Positions 1 to 9,075 are shown, counted from the first letter of the stretch. The stretch is 64,000 nt of DNA from Vibrio chagasii (GCF_002954585.1 NZ_MSCI01000002.1:908089-972088); one strand, 5' to 3'. The notes: a model not told the origin generated them from the sequence alone. A program made the numbers and translations.

Positions 1-1
1 T

Positions 2-289
2 AAGCCACTGGGTATCTTCCTATTTAGCTGGGGGGCTGTGAAGACAGGCGTAGCTAAGCTTCCTGAAGGTGTGAACTTCATGAACATCTTCGCGGTGTCT
101 GTGCTATGTGGTATCGGCTTTACGATGTCTATCTTTATTTCATCGCTGGCATTTGGCCCTACAAACGCAGATTTCGATACGCTTGCTCGATTAGGTATCC
201 TGATGGGCTCAACGACTGCAGCTATCTTAGGTTACTTACTGCTAAGCATTTCTTTACCGAAAACTAAGCACCAAGAAGTAAAACTTTAA
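2..289 (+). CDS. nhaA: Na+/H+ antiporter NhaA (3' end only)
   Basis: The frame is open from the left window edge and encodes the last 95 residues of an inner-membrane Na+/H+ antiporter, which exchanges cytoplasmic Na+ for external protons in salt and alkaline pH tolerance. The visible part has two hydrophobic helices: a glycine-rich stretch with [15 protein letters not shown], which is typical of the NhaA C-terminal half, and a final helix around ILGYLLLS followed by a short charged tail. The start lies outside the window. A strong hairpin terminator follows about 110 bp downstream. Family assignment is confident; the N-terminal ion-binding residues cannot be seen. Confidence 0.9.
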   Translation, partial: KPLGIFLFSWGAVKTGVAKLPEGVNFMNIFAVSVLCGIGFTMSIFISSLAFGPTNADFDTLARLGILMGSTTAAILGYLLLSISLPKTKHQEVKL

Positions 290-399
290 TCGGTAACTGG
301 CTCGGCTAACCGTCGAGCCACTTCCTGAGAAATAAGCTAATTCTTGAGTAGCAACAGCCACTGAGCTATTCCCGAGAGCGATGTGGCTACAAATAACAA

Positions 400-434
400 A
401 AAAGCCGCGGTGGGCAATCCTATCGCGGCTTTCT
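400..434. terminator. Bidirectional terminator between nhaA and the OmpA-type lipoprotein gene
   Basis: Nine-base perfect arms AAAGCCGCG and CGCGGCTTT enclose a 14-nt loop, with A/T tracts on both sides. The two flanking genes converge on it, so it probably serves both. Confidence 0.85.
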
Positions 435-493
435 CTTGTTATGCTTGTTATAGCGGTTTATCTTTTTACCTTCTGTTATCGGTGAATCTTTGT

Positions 494-1102
494 CTATTTT
501 TTAAGTGTGGTGAAAATAGTCCACTCCTCAACGATTTGTTCGCTTAAGCCAACCACGGTTGCGGTTACTCTGCGGTTCAAAGCGTGTGATGTTGCATCGT
601 CACCGTCACTTTCTAAACTATCTTCACCGTAACCTACGACTCTAACTCGGCTTGGATCTATGCCGTTAGATAGCAACTCATCTTCGACATTGTGAGCGCG
701 TTTCTTTGACAGCTCTAAGTTGTATTCGCTAGAGCCAACTTTACTTGCGTAGCCTTGAATCTCGATGGACGCACTTTGGTAGGTTTCCAAAAACTCAACC
801 ATGGTGGCTATCTGCTCAGAGAAAATCGGGTTCACTTCGTAAGAATCGTTAGCAAATAGTATATTGAGCTGTCTAACTTCTTCCGAAAGTATGATCTCCC
901 CACAACCTTCGTTGTCGACTAACGACGCTGGAGGTGTTGCAGTGCAGGCGTCTCTCGCATTGACGACACCGTCTTTGTCATCGTCTTGTAGATCGGATAT
1001 TTGCTCGGCTTCGGGTGTCTCAATATATTCCTCCTCTTGTTGGCTAGAACAAGCGAGTAGTGACATTGTTAGTGCAGGAAGCAGTAAGTAGGTTATCTTC
1101 AT
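494..1102 (-). CDS. OmpA-family peptidoglycan-binding lipoprotein
   Basis: A predicted 202-aa outer-membrane lipoprotein that anchors to peptidoglycan. The ATG at 1102 is chosen because it gives a short signal peptide with lipobox L-L-A-C (Cys18). A longer frame reaching 1129 would overlap the upstream gene and bury the signal. Residue +2 is Ser, consistent with outer-membrane sorting. Residues about 40-55 contain a Ca-binding thrombospondin-3-like DxDxDG-type segment (DDDKDGVVNARDAC). Residues about 85-190 form an OmpA C-terminal domain with the NLELSKKRA segment. The start lies 2 bp after the stop of the TolC-like gene, so the two are probably cotranscribed. Such OmpA/TolC pairs often accompany large type I-secreted adhesins, and one lies divergently next door. 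Its exact role in adhesin export or anchoring is inferred. Confidence 0.85.
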   Translation of the reverse strand: MKITYLLLPALTMSLLACSSQQEEEYIETPEAEQISDLQDDDKDGVVNARDACTATPPASLVDNEGCGEIILSEEVRQLNILFANDSYEVNPIFSEQIATMVEFLETYQSASIEIQGYASKVGSSEYNLELSKKRAHNVEDELLSNGIDPSRVRVVGYGEDSLESDGDDATSHALNRRVTATVVGLSEQIVEEWTIFTTLKK

Positions 1103-1104
1103 GA

Positions 1105-2412
1105 TCAATACTCCACGGCCGTTGTCCACTCATCTGGAATGTCAACCAGCAGAGCGTTCAATAAAGAACCTGTCGCGTTCATTACTCGATACTTGGCATA
1201 TTGCTCAGCGTAATGAGCATCTAGGTAATCTTTTCGAGCTTCAAACAATTCATTCTCAGTGTTTAGCACGTCAAGAAGAGTACGTTTACCTATCCGGTAC
1301 TGTTTGCCATAAGCGACAACCGTTTCTGATGCAGAGTCCACATGGTCAGATAAGAAGTTCTTTTGTTGCAGTGTTAAATCTAATGCACTCCACGATAGAC
1401 GCAGCCCTTCTTCTACTTGTCGATAAGCTCTGTCTCTCAAGTCTTTTGCTTTATTCAGTTGATAGGCGGCGGCTTCCGAGTTCGCGCTGTCTGTGCCACC
1501 GTTGTACAGGTTGTATCGCATTCTGAGCATCGCCAATGTTTCTTGGCTAGAACCTTCGTCACCGCCAGCGTCATCCCGCCACGATTGTGATGCTTCAATG
1601 GAGAATGTTGGGTAATTCACGCCTTTTGATTGTTTATATTGGAAGTGTGCTGAATCGACATCCGCGTTGGCGACTTTTATGACGGGATGTTGGTCGAGTG
1701 CATCAACCAGTGCATCCGACAGTGAAAGTGGGATCATTGAAATATCGGCTCTCGGATAGACTAAGCCGAGTGGTTCTCGCCCCACGATTCTTCTAAATTG
1801 GGTATGTGTATCTATTAGGTTGTTTTGTGCAGCAAGTAGGTTACCGTGAGCTTTTGCGATCCTTGCTTCTACTTGTGATACGTCTGCTGTAGAGCCTATA
1901 CCAGAGCTTGCTCGCTTTTTGATGTCTTTGTAAATTTTCTTATGTATAGCAAGGTTACTCTCTGACAAAGCTAATACCTCAGTCGCTTTTACCGCGTCTA
2001 AGTAAATCTGTGTAACTTCAAGCGCTTTGTCTTCAGCATCCGCTAATAGCTGTAACCGGACCGATTCGGCTTCTGCAGCAGTACGATCCATATCGTAGAG
2101 CGTCGCCGAACCATCCCACAATAATTGGGTGAGGGAAATCGTTGCTTCTTTTCTAGTGAGGTCGGTATCTGGGCCATTGTTTGGTGCGGGTTTTATGCCC
2201 TCGTAACCAATTCCGGCATCTAGATCGATACTTGGTCGGTAAGCACCCCCAGAGGCATCGTTCCGCTTTCTGACGCTCTCAAACTCGTTAAAGATACTTT
2301 TTATCTCGGGGTTGGTTGCCAAAGTGATAGCGACAGCCTGTTCCAAGGTTTGAGCGGCGAGCGGTGTGGTGATGACTAAGCAATACATTATGGGTAATTT
2401 GAACAATCTCAA
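1105..2412 (-). CDS. TolC-like outer-membrane channel of a type I secretion system (LapE/AggA type)
   Basis: A 435-aa outer-membrane efflux/secretion protein. Residues 1-20 form a signal peptide ending LAAQ, followed by the TLEQAVAITLATNPEI opening typical of the TolC family and two long alpha-helical repeats. The start is decided by the ribosome site: a TTG at 2412 has AGGAG seven bases upstream and supplies the basic n-region (MRLFK), whereas the ATG at 2388 has no Shine-Dalgarno. It sits 2 bp ahead of an OmpA-type lipoprotein gene and opposite a VCBS-repeat adhesin, which suggests it is the export channel for that adhesin. The ABC exporter and membrane-fusion protein that would complete a type I system are not in this window. 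Confidence 0.88.
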   Translation of the reverse strand: MRLFKLPIMYCLVITTPLAAQTLEQAVAITLATNPEIKSIFNEFESVRKRNDASGGAYRPSIDLDAGIGYEGIKPAPNNGPDTDLTRKEATISLTQLLWDGSATLYDMDRTAAEAESVRLQLLADAEDKALEVTQIYLDAVKATEVLALSESNLAIHKKIYKDIKKRASSGIGSTADVSQVEARIAKAHGNLLAAQNNLIDTHTQFRRIVGREPLGLVYPRADISMIPLSLSDALVDALDQHPVIKVANADVDSAHFQYKQSKGVNYPTFSIEASQSWRDDAGGDEGSSQETLAMLRMRYNLYNGGTDSANSEAAAYQLNKAKDLRDRAYRQVEEGLRLSWSALDLTLQQKNFLSDHVDSASETVVAYGKQYRIGKRTLLDVLNTENELFEARKDYLDAHYAEQYAKYRVMNATGSLLNALLVDIPDEWTTAVEY

Positions 2413-2647
2413 ACTAGCTCTCCTTCTACTCTAATTGCCTCCTCTTTTTCTCAACCAATGTTCCCCGTTGAATTGAGAGAAGTGTACTAATCGAAGCTTA
2501 GGACATCTGTAAAAAAATGCGAAGTTTGAAGGCTTATTTTTGCCTGTAAGTGGCTATTGCTGTTGAACAATTTGATATTAGCTCCAATCGCTAGCTCTTA
2601 CTGGCTTGATTATCAATAGTGGCACTACTGAATTTATGGAGTGAAGC

Positions 2648-2684
2648 AACCACATCCCTGGGTGGATTTAGCGCGTGTGTGGTT
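2648..2684 (+). promoter_or_regulatory. Inverted repeat in the adhesin 5' region
   Basis: AACCACA (2648-2654) and TGTGGTT (2678-2684) are perfect 7-base arms lying 29-65 bp before the adhesin start codon, in the 300-bp divergent region. It could be an operator or a 5'-UTR hairpin; nothing favours one reading strongly. Confidence 0.35.
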
Positions 2685-2712
2685 GGTTTTGGGCTGAAGT
2701 AGGAACTGAGTT

Positions 2713-5490
2713 ATGGGTAGTGTGAACCTTAATATTCTAGGCCTTGCTCGCGGCACTATTGTGCTTGACGCTCAGGGTAGATTGCGTCAATTAGCACCGG
2801 GCGAACAACCAGCCTCGAGTGATGTCGTGGTTAATGTTGCCGAGAACGAAGAGAATGTGCCAAGTGTTTCGGCACGATTCGTTGATAGCCAAGGACAACA
2901 GAGTGAGTTGGAGATTGATGACGCAATCGCACAAGTCGAACGTGCAATAGAGGATGGCTTTGATCCAACTGAGTTAGGTGATGAGTTTGATACTGCCGCA
3001 GGTGACCAAGGATCGAGCCTGACTAACAGTAGTCGGATTGAACGAACAGGTACAGAAAGCCAGGCAGAAACTGACTTTGAAACGTCAGGCTTTGAATCTC
3101 AAGGGCTATCCGTCACTCAGTCACTGACGCTATTTGACATCATCGCGTTAACACTTGTGTCTGGTGAAACCAACGCTGTTGAGTTGGAGCAAGATCAACC
3201 CATAGAAGCAAGTGGCTCACTAACACTAGATAAGCTAGAAGTTATTTTTATTGAGCAAGAGGTCGTTGGTGAAAATGGCTTAGGTACTTTTACTGTGAAT
3301 GCTGACGGTACTTGGACCTTTTTGGCAAACAACTCTTTTAATGAGCTAGGTATTGGTCAACAGACACAAGATTCCACGATAGTTCGAACTTCCGACGGTG
3401 TTGAACAAAGAATAACGGTGACCATAGTGGGCACTGATGACCGAGCTATCGCGACCAACGGGTCAGGAAGCGTGACCGAAGATATCGGTATTAATGAAGA
3501 GATTAGCAAGTTACAGACATCTGGTGAGGTCACCATTATCGATGTCGATAGCACAACGCCTACCTTTTTACCCAATAGCGGACTCGACGCGGGCAAGTCT
3601 ACCAATACGACCCAGCTCGGTGAGCTCTCGATTGCTCCAAGTGGTAGCTGGATTTACAACGTCAATAATGATGACGTGCAATACTTAGGGGAAGGTGAGT
3701 CAGTGACTGAAACTTATGTCATTACTGCCTCGGACGGAACTACAAGCGAGATTACGATTGTTATTAATGGAGCCGACGACTCATCTGAGATTTCGGTCGG
3801 AGAAGGTGATAGTGATACAGGTAGTGTTATTGAAGATGTGGATGTCGAAGAAGAGTCTAATCACCTTGAAGTGACAGGCACCCTGACTATTACCGACAAT
3901 GATCTAAACGATGTACCGCGATTTAACCCAACAGGTGTATTCACTTCCTTAGGCTCAACTGGCGTAAGTGCGCTCGGTACATTAGCTGTCACAGAGACAG
4001 GCCTGTGGACCTATATGGTGAATAATGACCTAGTTCAGCATCTAAACACGGGCGAAGTTATTACGGAGCGATACAGCGTCACTTCGACTGATGGAGCTGA
4101 ACATATCATCGAAATTGCGATTAATGGTATCAATGACGTGCCTGTGGCGACAGGTTTCAATGTTGATGCGTCTGGAGAGCCTCATCAAAGCGTTGCCGAC
4201 GGTGAGGGAGTCATTCAATACGGTGATGTAGAAACGGCCATCACGTTCAATTCCACGACAGCAGCGCAAGATCGGATATCAGACATAGAAGATAACCACA
4301 ACCAGGTCGATTTACATATCGTGATTAAAGCACTGCCGACATCAGGTACTTTACTGTATACAAATAGCGATGGCGTTACACGTAAGGTTGTGGAAAGTGA
4401 CGTATCTAGAGAAACGCAATTTGACCATTCCAGCTTAAGTTATGTTGCCGGTGCAGGTGAAGCATTCCTACTTGGTATCACAGATGTCCCTAATGACGAC
4501 ACGCCAGTGTCTGAAGACGGTTTTTATAACTGGGGTAGCGCGGTTGAAGACTCTGGAGGAATGAGGCGTGAAGTCGAATTAGCCAATGGCAGCTCGATTT
4601 ATGTCGAGATAGATAACCCAAACAATAAGCCACTCAAGCAATACAATGCTGAGCAAAGTCATGTGGGGTATGGGATTGGTGATAGTGACGGGCGTGGTAT
4701 TAACCGAGATGAAACTCTGACCATAGACTTTGCGCAGAACCCAATATCAGAGGTTCGATTTGGCTTAGATGGTTTAGGACCAGTGTTTGAAGAAGATAAC
4801 CCTAATGTTGTGAGAGCCGTTTTTTACTTTGTTGGTGGCGGCAGCGAAACGGTTGAATACGAGAAAGAACTCGGAGAGACAGGTGTTGAGCGATTATTCT
4901 ATGAATTCACGTACTCTTCACCTGGGCAGGTCATTGAACAAGTCGAGTTCTCAAACCCGAAAGGGAGCTGGGAGCTTAGATATATTGGTGGTGACCTAGA
5001 AGTCAATCAAGACAGCTTTGATTACCAAGTTGTCGACTCTACCGGGGAAGTAAGTAGCGTTGAGACGGTTACGCTTAATGCGGAAGGGGCAGCGGCTTAT
5101 CAAGTCCTGAGTGACCCCGAATTGTCTGACTTTGTTGCGGGATTAGGTAACGAGATCTTGATTGGTAACGATGCGGATAACATTTTCGAATGGGTAGACT
5201 CAGCGCTCGATAACAGCGTCGATGTGGTTAAAGAGTTCACTGTAGGTGAAGACTTACTTGAGTTCAGTGACATTTTAGACGCGACAGGTAGCGATTCAGT
5301 CGATGATCTCATTCCCGAAATTGACGCTGAGTTGCAAGGGGACAACTTGGTGATGAGCATTGAACACGATGGAGGTCAACAAACCATTGTTTTGGAGGAT
5401 GTGAAAGATCAGTTAATCGAGCATGTTGTGGATAGTAGCTTTGACAGTATTTCAGCGCTTGGCGAGCTAATAAAAAATGATGCAGCTTGA
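2713..5490 (+). CDS. Type I-secreted adhesin with LapA-like retention module and VCBS repeats
   Basis: A 925-aa acidic secreted protein with no Sec signal. Residues 1 to about 130 resemble the LapA-type retention module and contain T-A-A-G at 94-97, matching the di-alanine site cut by LapG-type periplasmic proteases in Lap systems. Three VCBS-like units follow (about 150-240, 243-355, 358-475), each ending in a G-x-D-D or G-I-N-D motif and sharing the pattern GxLxxxxxGxWxYxVNN. A further beta-rich region runs to about 800. The C-terminus, from the IGNDADNIFEW segment on (about 816-925), is a type I secretion target domain of the VCA0849 class. ATG 2713 has AGGAA upstream. At 925 aa it is much smaller than typical Lap adhesins, so it may be a minor adhesin or a reduced family member. 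The ligand is unknown. Confidence 0.8.
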   Translation: MGSVNLNILGLARGTIVLDAQGRLRQLAPGEQPASSDVVVNVAENEENVPSVSARFVDSQGQQSELEIDDAIAQVERAIEDGFDPTELGDEFDTAAGDQGSSLTNSSRIERTGTESQAETDFETSGFESQGLSVTQSLTLFDIIALTLVSGETNAVELEQDQPIEASGSLTLDKLEVIFIEQEVVGENGLGTFTVNADGTWTFLANNSFNELGIGQQTQDSTIVRTSDGVEQRITVTIVGTDDRAIATNGSGSVTEDIGINEEISKLQTSGEVTIIDVDSTTPTFLPNSGLDAGKSTNTTQLGELSIAPSGSWIYNVNNDDVQYLGEGESVTETYVITASDGTTSEITIVINGADDSSEISVGEGDSDTGSVIEDVDVEEESNHLEVTGTLTITDNDLNDVPRFNPTGVFTSLGSTGVSALGTLAVTETGLWTYMVNNDLVQHLNTGEVITERYSVTSTDGAEHIIEIAINGINDVPVATGFNVDASGEPHQSVADGEGVIQYGDVETAITFNSTTAAQDRISDIEDNHNQVDLHIVIKALPTSGTLLYTNSDGVTRKVVESDVSRETQFDHSSLSYVAGAGEAFLLGITDVPNDDTPVSEDGFYNWGSAVEDSGGMRREVELANGSSIYVEIDNPNNKPLKQYNAEQSHVGYGIGDSDGRGINRDETLTIDFAQNPISEVRFGLDGLGPVFEEDNPNVVRAVFYFVGGGSETVEYEKELGETGVERLFYEFTYSSPGQVIEQVEFSNPKGSWELRYIGGDLEVNQDSFDYQVVDSTGEVSSVETVTLNAEGAAAYQVLSDPELSDFVAGLGNEILIGNDADNIFEWVDSALDNSVDVVKEFTVGEDLLEFSDILDATGSDSVDDLIPEIDAELQGDNLVMSIEHDGGQQTIVLEDVKDQLIEHVVDSSFDSISALGELIKNDAA

Positions 5491-5587
5491 TCGGAAAATT
5501 GAAGCTTCATCTATTCGAATACACCAAAGCCCTAACTATAGAGACATTGTTGTGGGGATTTAGTGTCGAAGGAGCGCCAATCACAGG

Positions 5588-5619
5588 CAAAAAAAAGCCC
5601 AAACCAACGTGGTTTGGGC
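5588..5619 (-). terminator. Orphan intrinsic terminator reading leftward
   Basis: The stem GCCCAAACC / GGTTTGGGC is followed, on the minus strand only, by a run of eight T. On the plus strand it continues GGATAC with no T-run, so it is poorly placed as the adhesin's terminator. No minus-strand protein gene ends here, which makes a small RNA transcribed leftward from about 5.65-5.85 kb possible. Confidence 0.55.
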
Positions 5620-5898
5620 GGATACAAGTATAGGAGTTAATAAGGAAAATGCAGTAATTAAGAAAGCAGGGAGAACAACAAGTTTGACGGCCTGTTAAAC
5701 TTCTAAATACTCTGTTTTCTACGTAATTTATGACTCTCCATTTCTGAATCAGTTCCCAGAAAATTCATTAAATTTTACTTTTTTCTTAAATCTCCCGCGA
5801 TTCAATCGGTTAGTGGCGATATTTTTCAACTGGTACGACCAATTTGTGAAAATGTGATGTTGCTTGCTTGTTAAATAAATGTTCTCGTCGTATATTTC

Positions 5899-5910
5899 AA
5901 ACAGTTGTTT
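5899..5910 (+). promoter_or_regulatory. Candidate PsrA operator
   Basis: AAACA-GT-TGTTT is a perfect inverted repeat 17 bp before the psrA start codon. It resembles the (C/G)AAAC-N2-4-GTTT(G/C) signal described for PsrA. The position implies autorepression of the psrA-fadE transcription unit. Confidence 0.55.
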
Positions 5911-5926
5911 AATACGAGTGATTGAA

Positions 5927-6556
5927 ATGGCACCAAGAAGTACAACCAAAGACAAAATCTTAGACGTAGCTGAAGGCTTGTTTGCTGAGCATGGTTTTAA
6001 TGACACCTCTTTACGCACTATTACGGGTAAAGCGAATGTTAATCTAGCTTCAGTGAACTACCACTTTGGTGACAAGAAAACTCTGGTTCGTGCAGTACTC
6101 AATCGCTACTTGGAAGCATTTATGCCTGCACTGCAAGATGCACTAGTGAACTTAAACTTGAACGAAACGTATTCTATGAGTGACGTGTTTGAGTCTTTAA
6201 GACAGCCGCTACGAGCACTGAATGATGTAAGGCCAAATGGTACCAGCCGATTCATGTTACTTATCGGCAGAGGCTACACGGACGTACAGGGGCATTTGCG
6301 TTGGTTCATTACGACTCGTTATAGCGAAGTGCTGACTTTGTTTACTAGTTCAGTAATGAAAGCTAACCCGGACCTCACTAAAGAACAGTTATTTTGGCGT
6401 TTGCACTTCACCCTCGGGACTTGTGTATTCACCATGGCTTCGAGTCAGGCTCTCGTAGAAATTGCAGAGAATGATTACGGAAAGAAAATGGATGCCAAAG
6501 CAGTGGTCGATATTTTAATTCCATACTTGGCCGCTGGCATGTCAGCAGAAGAATAA
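5927..6556 (+). CDS. psrA: TetR-family fatty-acid-responsive regulator (PsrA type)
   Basis: A 209-aa TetR/AcrR regulator. Residues 8-55 form the HTH (KILDVAEGLFAEHGFNDTSLRTIT then VNLASVNYHFGDK), and the rest is an alpha-helical ligand-binding domain. ATG 5927 gives the MAPRSTTKDKIL start usual for the family; a frame opening at 5879 would run through the operator-like repeat. It is followed 57 bp later by an acyl-CoA dehydrogenase gene, and the same regulator/dehydrogenase/fabV order is known from Vibrio cholerae. PsrA proteins bind long-chain fatty acids or acyl-CoA and repress beta-oxidation genes, so control of the adjacent fadE is the simplest inference. A related TetR paralogue cannot be excluded. 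Confidence 0.75.
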   Translation: MAPRSTTKDKILDVAEGLFAEHGFNDTSLRTITGKANVNLASVNYHFGDKKTLVRAVLNRYLEAFMPALQDALVNLNLNETYSMSDVFESLRQPLRALNDVRPNGTSRFMLLIGRGYTDVQGHLRWFITTRYSEVLTLFTSSVMKANPDLTKEQLFWRLHFTLGTCVFTMASSQALVEIAENDYGKKMDAKAVVDILIPYLAAGMSAEE

Positions 6557-6613
6557 AACAAATAAAAAGCGAATAAATTCACAACCAATATAGTGAACAA
6601 AAGGATCTGAACT

Positions 6614-8896
6614 ATGAGCTCTCTAAGACAAAAATGGGTAAGTGACCCAGCTTTTAAACTCTTTAAAAAAGTACTACCACCACTATCTAGCACTGAGAAA
6701 GAAGCGATGGAAGCGGGTAGCGTGTGGTGGGACGGAGAGCTGTTCTCTGGTAAACCAGATTTCACTAAGCTGCACCAATATCCAAAGCCTCAACTTTCGT
6801 CAGAAGAGCAGTCTTTTATGGACAATGAGCTAGAAATTTTGCTTTCTATGCTTGATGACCATCAGATTGTGAAAGAAGACCGAGATCTTCCGAAGGAAGT
6901 CTGGAACTTCTTACGAAAAGAACGCTTCTTCTCGTTGATCATTTCTAAAGAGTACGGCGGTCGTGAATTTTCAGCGCACGCAAACTCAACAATTGTTACT
7001 AAGATTGCAACTCGCAGCATCAGTGCCGCAGTTTCTGTAATGGTTCCTAACTCACTGGGTCCAGGTGAGCTTCTATCTCACTATGGTACTCAAGAACAGA
7101 AAGATTACTGGCTGCCACGTCTTGCTGACGGTACAGATATCCCATGTTTCGCACTAACTGGCCCTGAAGCGGGTTCTGATGCAGGCGGTATTCCTGATGT
7201 TGGTACCGTATGTATGGGTATGCACGAAGGTAAAGAGACACTGGGTATCAAGCTTAACTGGAACAAGCGTTACATCACGCTAGCACCCGTAGCAACAGTG
7301 CTTGGCCTTGCATTCAAACTGCACGATCCAGAAAAACTGTTGGGTGATAAAGAAGATATCGGTATCACGTGTGCGCTTATTCCAGCAGACCATGAAGGCG
7401 TTGTGATTGGTGAACGTCATGACCCACTAGGTCTTGCTTTCATGAACGGTCCAACACGTGGTCATGATGTATTCATTCCAATGGAGTGGTTAATCGGTGG
7501 CGCGGATTACGCAGGTAAAGGCTGGCGTATGCTAGTGGAATGTCTATCTGCGGGTCGTGGTATCTCATTACCAGCACTAGGCACGGCAATGGGCCACCTA
7601 ACGGCGAGGACAACAGGTGCATACGCATACGTTCGTAAGCAGTTTGGTATGTCGATTGGTAAGTTTGAGGGCGTTGCAGAGAGCTTAGGTCGTATCGGTG
7701 GTTTAACGTATCTACTAGAAGCGACAAGAACACTTACAACGACATCGCTTGATATGAAAGAGAAGCCGGGCATCGTAACGGCTATCGCGAAATACCACAT
7801 GACAGAGATGGCACGTACTATTCTGAATGATTCAATGGACATTCACTCAGGTCGTGCAATTCAAGATGGTCCAATGAACTATTTGGCTGCACCTTACCTG
7901 GGTATTCCAGTTGCAATCACAGTAGAAGGTGCAAACATCCTGACTCGTAACCTGATGATTTTTGGTCAAGGTGCGACACGTTGTCACCCATACGTATTGA
8001 GCGAGATGGAAGCGGCAGCTAACCCAGATGAGAAGCAAGGTGCGAAAGACTTCGATGACTTGTTATTCAAGCATATTGGTCACGCAACTAAGAACACATT
8101 TGGTGCGTTCGGTGCTGCGTTGACAGGCTCTAAGTTCATTAAAGCGGACATGAGTGGTCCAACTAAGCCTTACTACCAAGACTTAACACGTCTAAGCCGT
8201 GCATTAGCGGTAAGTGCCGACTTCGCGATGCTAACTCTGGGCGGTGAACTGAAACGTAAAGAGCTTATCTCTGCACGTTTAGGTGATGGTCTAAGTTACC
8301 TATACATGGCTTCAGCTGCGCTTAAGAAGTATGAAGATGAAGGTCGTCAACAAGCAGACCTAGGCTATGTACACTACGCGGTTCAGCACTGTTTCCACCA
8401 TGCTGCAAAAGCACTACAAGAGGCGTACCGTAACTTCCCGAATAAGGTGGTTGGTAAGGTACTTAAAGGGCTAATATTCCCTGTAGGTAACCACTTCGAA
8501 AAACCAAGTGATGATCTAACCGTTCAGTTGGCTGAAAGCTTGATGACGCCGGGAGCACACCGTGAACGTCTGACTCATCTTTGCTACATCGGCCAGGAAG
8601 AGGACGATAGTGTTGGCTTGATGGAAAACGCGTTCAATGCGATGTACAGCATCAAACCACTTGAGCGTAAGATCTTCAAAGCGGTTAAAGAGGGCAAAGT
8701 TGCTCGTAAAGGTCTGCTGCAAGACAAACTTGCTCAAGCACTTGCAGCTGATGTACTGACTCAAGACGAAGTTGACCAAATCGTTGCAGCAGACAAACTA
8801 CGCTACGCTGCAATCCAAGTTGACCACTTCAGTCACGATTACAGTGAAACTTTGACGCGAAAAGAGTTAAAACCTAAGCTAAATAGCGTTGCTTAG
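6614..8896 (+). CDS. fadE: FadE-type acyl-CoA dehydrogenase
   Basis: A 760-aa FAD-dependent acyl-CoA dehydrogenase that introduces the trans-2 double bond in the first step of beta-oxidation. It shows the N-terminal helical domain, the beta-domain signature CFALTGPEAGSDAGG (about residues 175-190), and the C-terminal helical domain with GRAIQDGPMNYL. The last 280 residues correspond to the extra C-terminal domain (DUF1974) of the large FadE class. It is about 50 aa shorter than E. coli FadE at the N-terminus and starts without an obvious membrane segment. ATG 6614 is preceded by AAGGATC. It is the second gene after the PsrA-like regulator and is closed by its own terminator. Vibrios can carry more than one FadE, so chain-length preference is unknown. 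Confidence 0.88.
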   Translation: MSSLRQKWVSDPAFKLFKKVLPPLSSTEKEAMEAGSVWWDGELFSGKPDFTKLHQYPKPQLSSEEQSFMDNELEILLSMLDDHQIVKEDRDLPKEVWNFLRKERFFSLIISKEYGGREFSAHANSTIVTKIATRSISAAVSVMVPNSLGPGELLSHYGTQEQKDYWLPRLADGTDIPCFALTGPEAGSDAGGIPDVGTVCMGMHEGKETLGIKLNWNKRYITLAPVATVLGLAFKLHDPEKLLGDKEDIGITCALIPADHEGVVIGERHDPLGLAFMNGPTRGHDVFIPMEWLIGGADYAGKGWRMLVECLSAGRGISLPALGTAMGHLTARTTGAYAYVRKQFGMSIGKFEGVAESLGRIGGLTYLLEATRTLTTTSLDMKEKPGIVTAIAKYHMTEMARTILNDSMDIHSGRAIQDGPMNYLAAPYLGIPVAITVEGANILTRNLMIFGQGATRCHPYVLSEMEAAANPDEKQGAKDFDDLLFKHIGHATKNTFGAFGAALTGSKFIKADMSGPTKPYYQDLTRLSRALAVSADFAMLTLGGELKRKELISARLGDGLSYLYMASAALKKYEDEGRQQADLGYVHYAVQHCFHHAAKALQEAYRNFPNKVVGKVLKGLIFPVGNHFEKPSDDLTVQLAESLMTPGAHRERLTHLCYIGQEEDDSVGLMENAFNAMYSIKPLERKIFKAVKEGKVARKGLLQDKLAQALAADVLTQDEVDQIVAADKLRYAAIQVDHFSHDYSETLTRKELKPKLNSVA

Positions 8897-8910
8897 ATTA
8901 AGAAATGATA

Positions 8911-8939
8911 AAAGGCACCTTAAAAGGTGCCTTTTTTTG
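8911..8939 (+). terminator. fadE terminator
   Basis: AAAGGCACCTT / AAGGTGCCTTT hairpin directly followed by a T-run, 15 bp after the fadE stop. Confidence 0.92.
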
Positions 8940-9075
8940 TTTTTGTCGTAGAAGTCGCAATAGTCGCGTTAACAAATGGTGACTTAGTCAGCAAATATTC
9001 ACTGAGTGCTCCAACCACTTGCATTTTCACCACATTTTTACAGAAATTAGATGCCATTTGCGTACGAAACTTTTA

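Noticed and set aside
1101..1526. Plus-strand 141-codon open frame
   Set aside because: It lies wholly antisense to the TolC-like gene, has no ribosome site and low-complexity Cys/Leu/Arg-rich content typical of a shadow frame.
5749..6018. Minus-strand 89-codon frame overlapping the psrA start
   Set aside because: Antisense to psrA and its promoter, no ribosome site, composition of translated AT-rich intergenic DNA. The nearby orphan terminator is kept instead as a possible sRNA end.
7473..7842. Two minus-strand frames inside fadE
   Set aside because: They are in regular antisense register with a strongly conserved enzyme gene and show no start signals.
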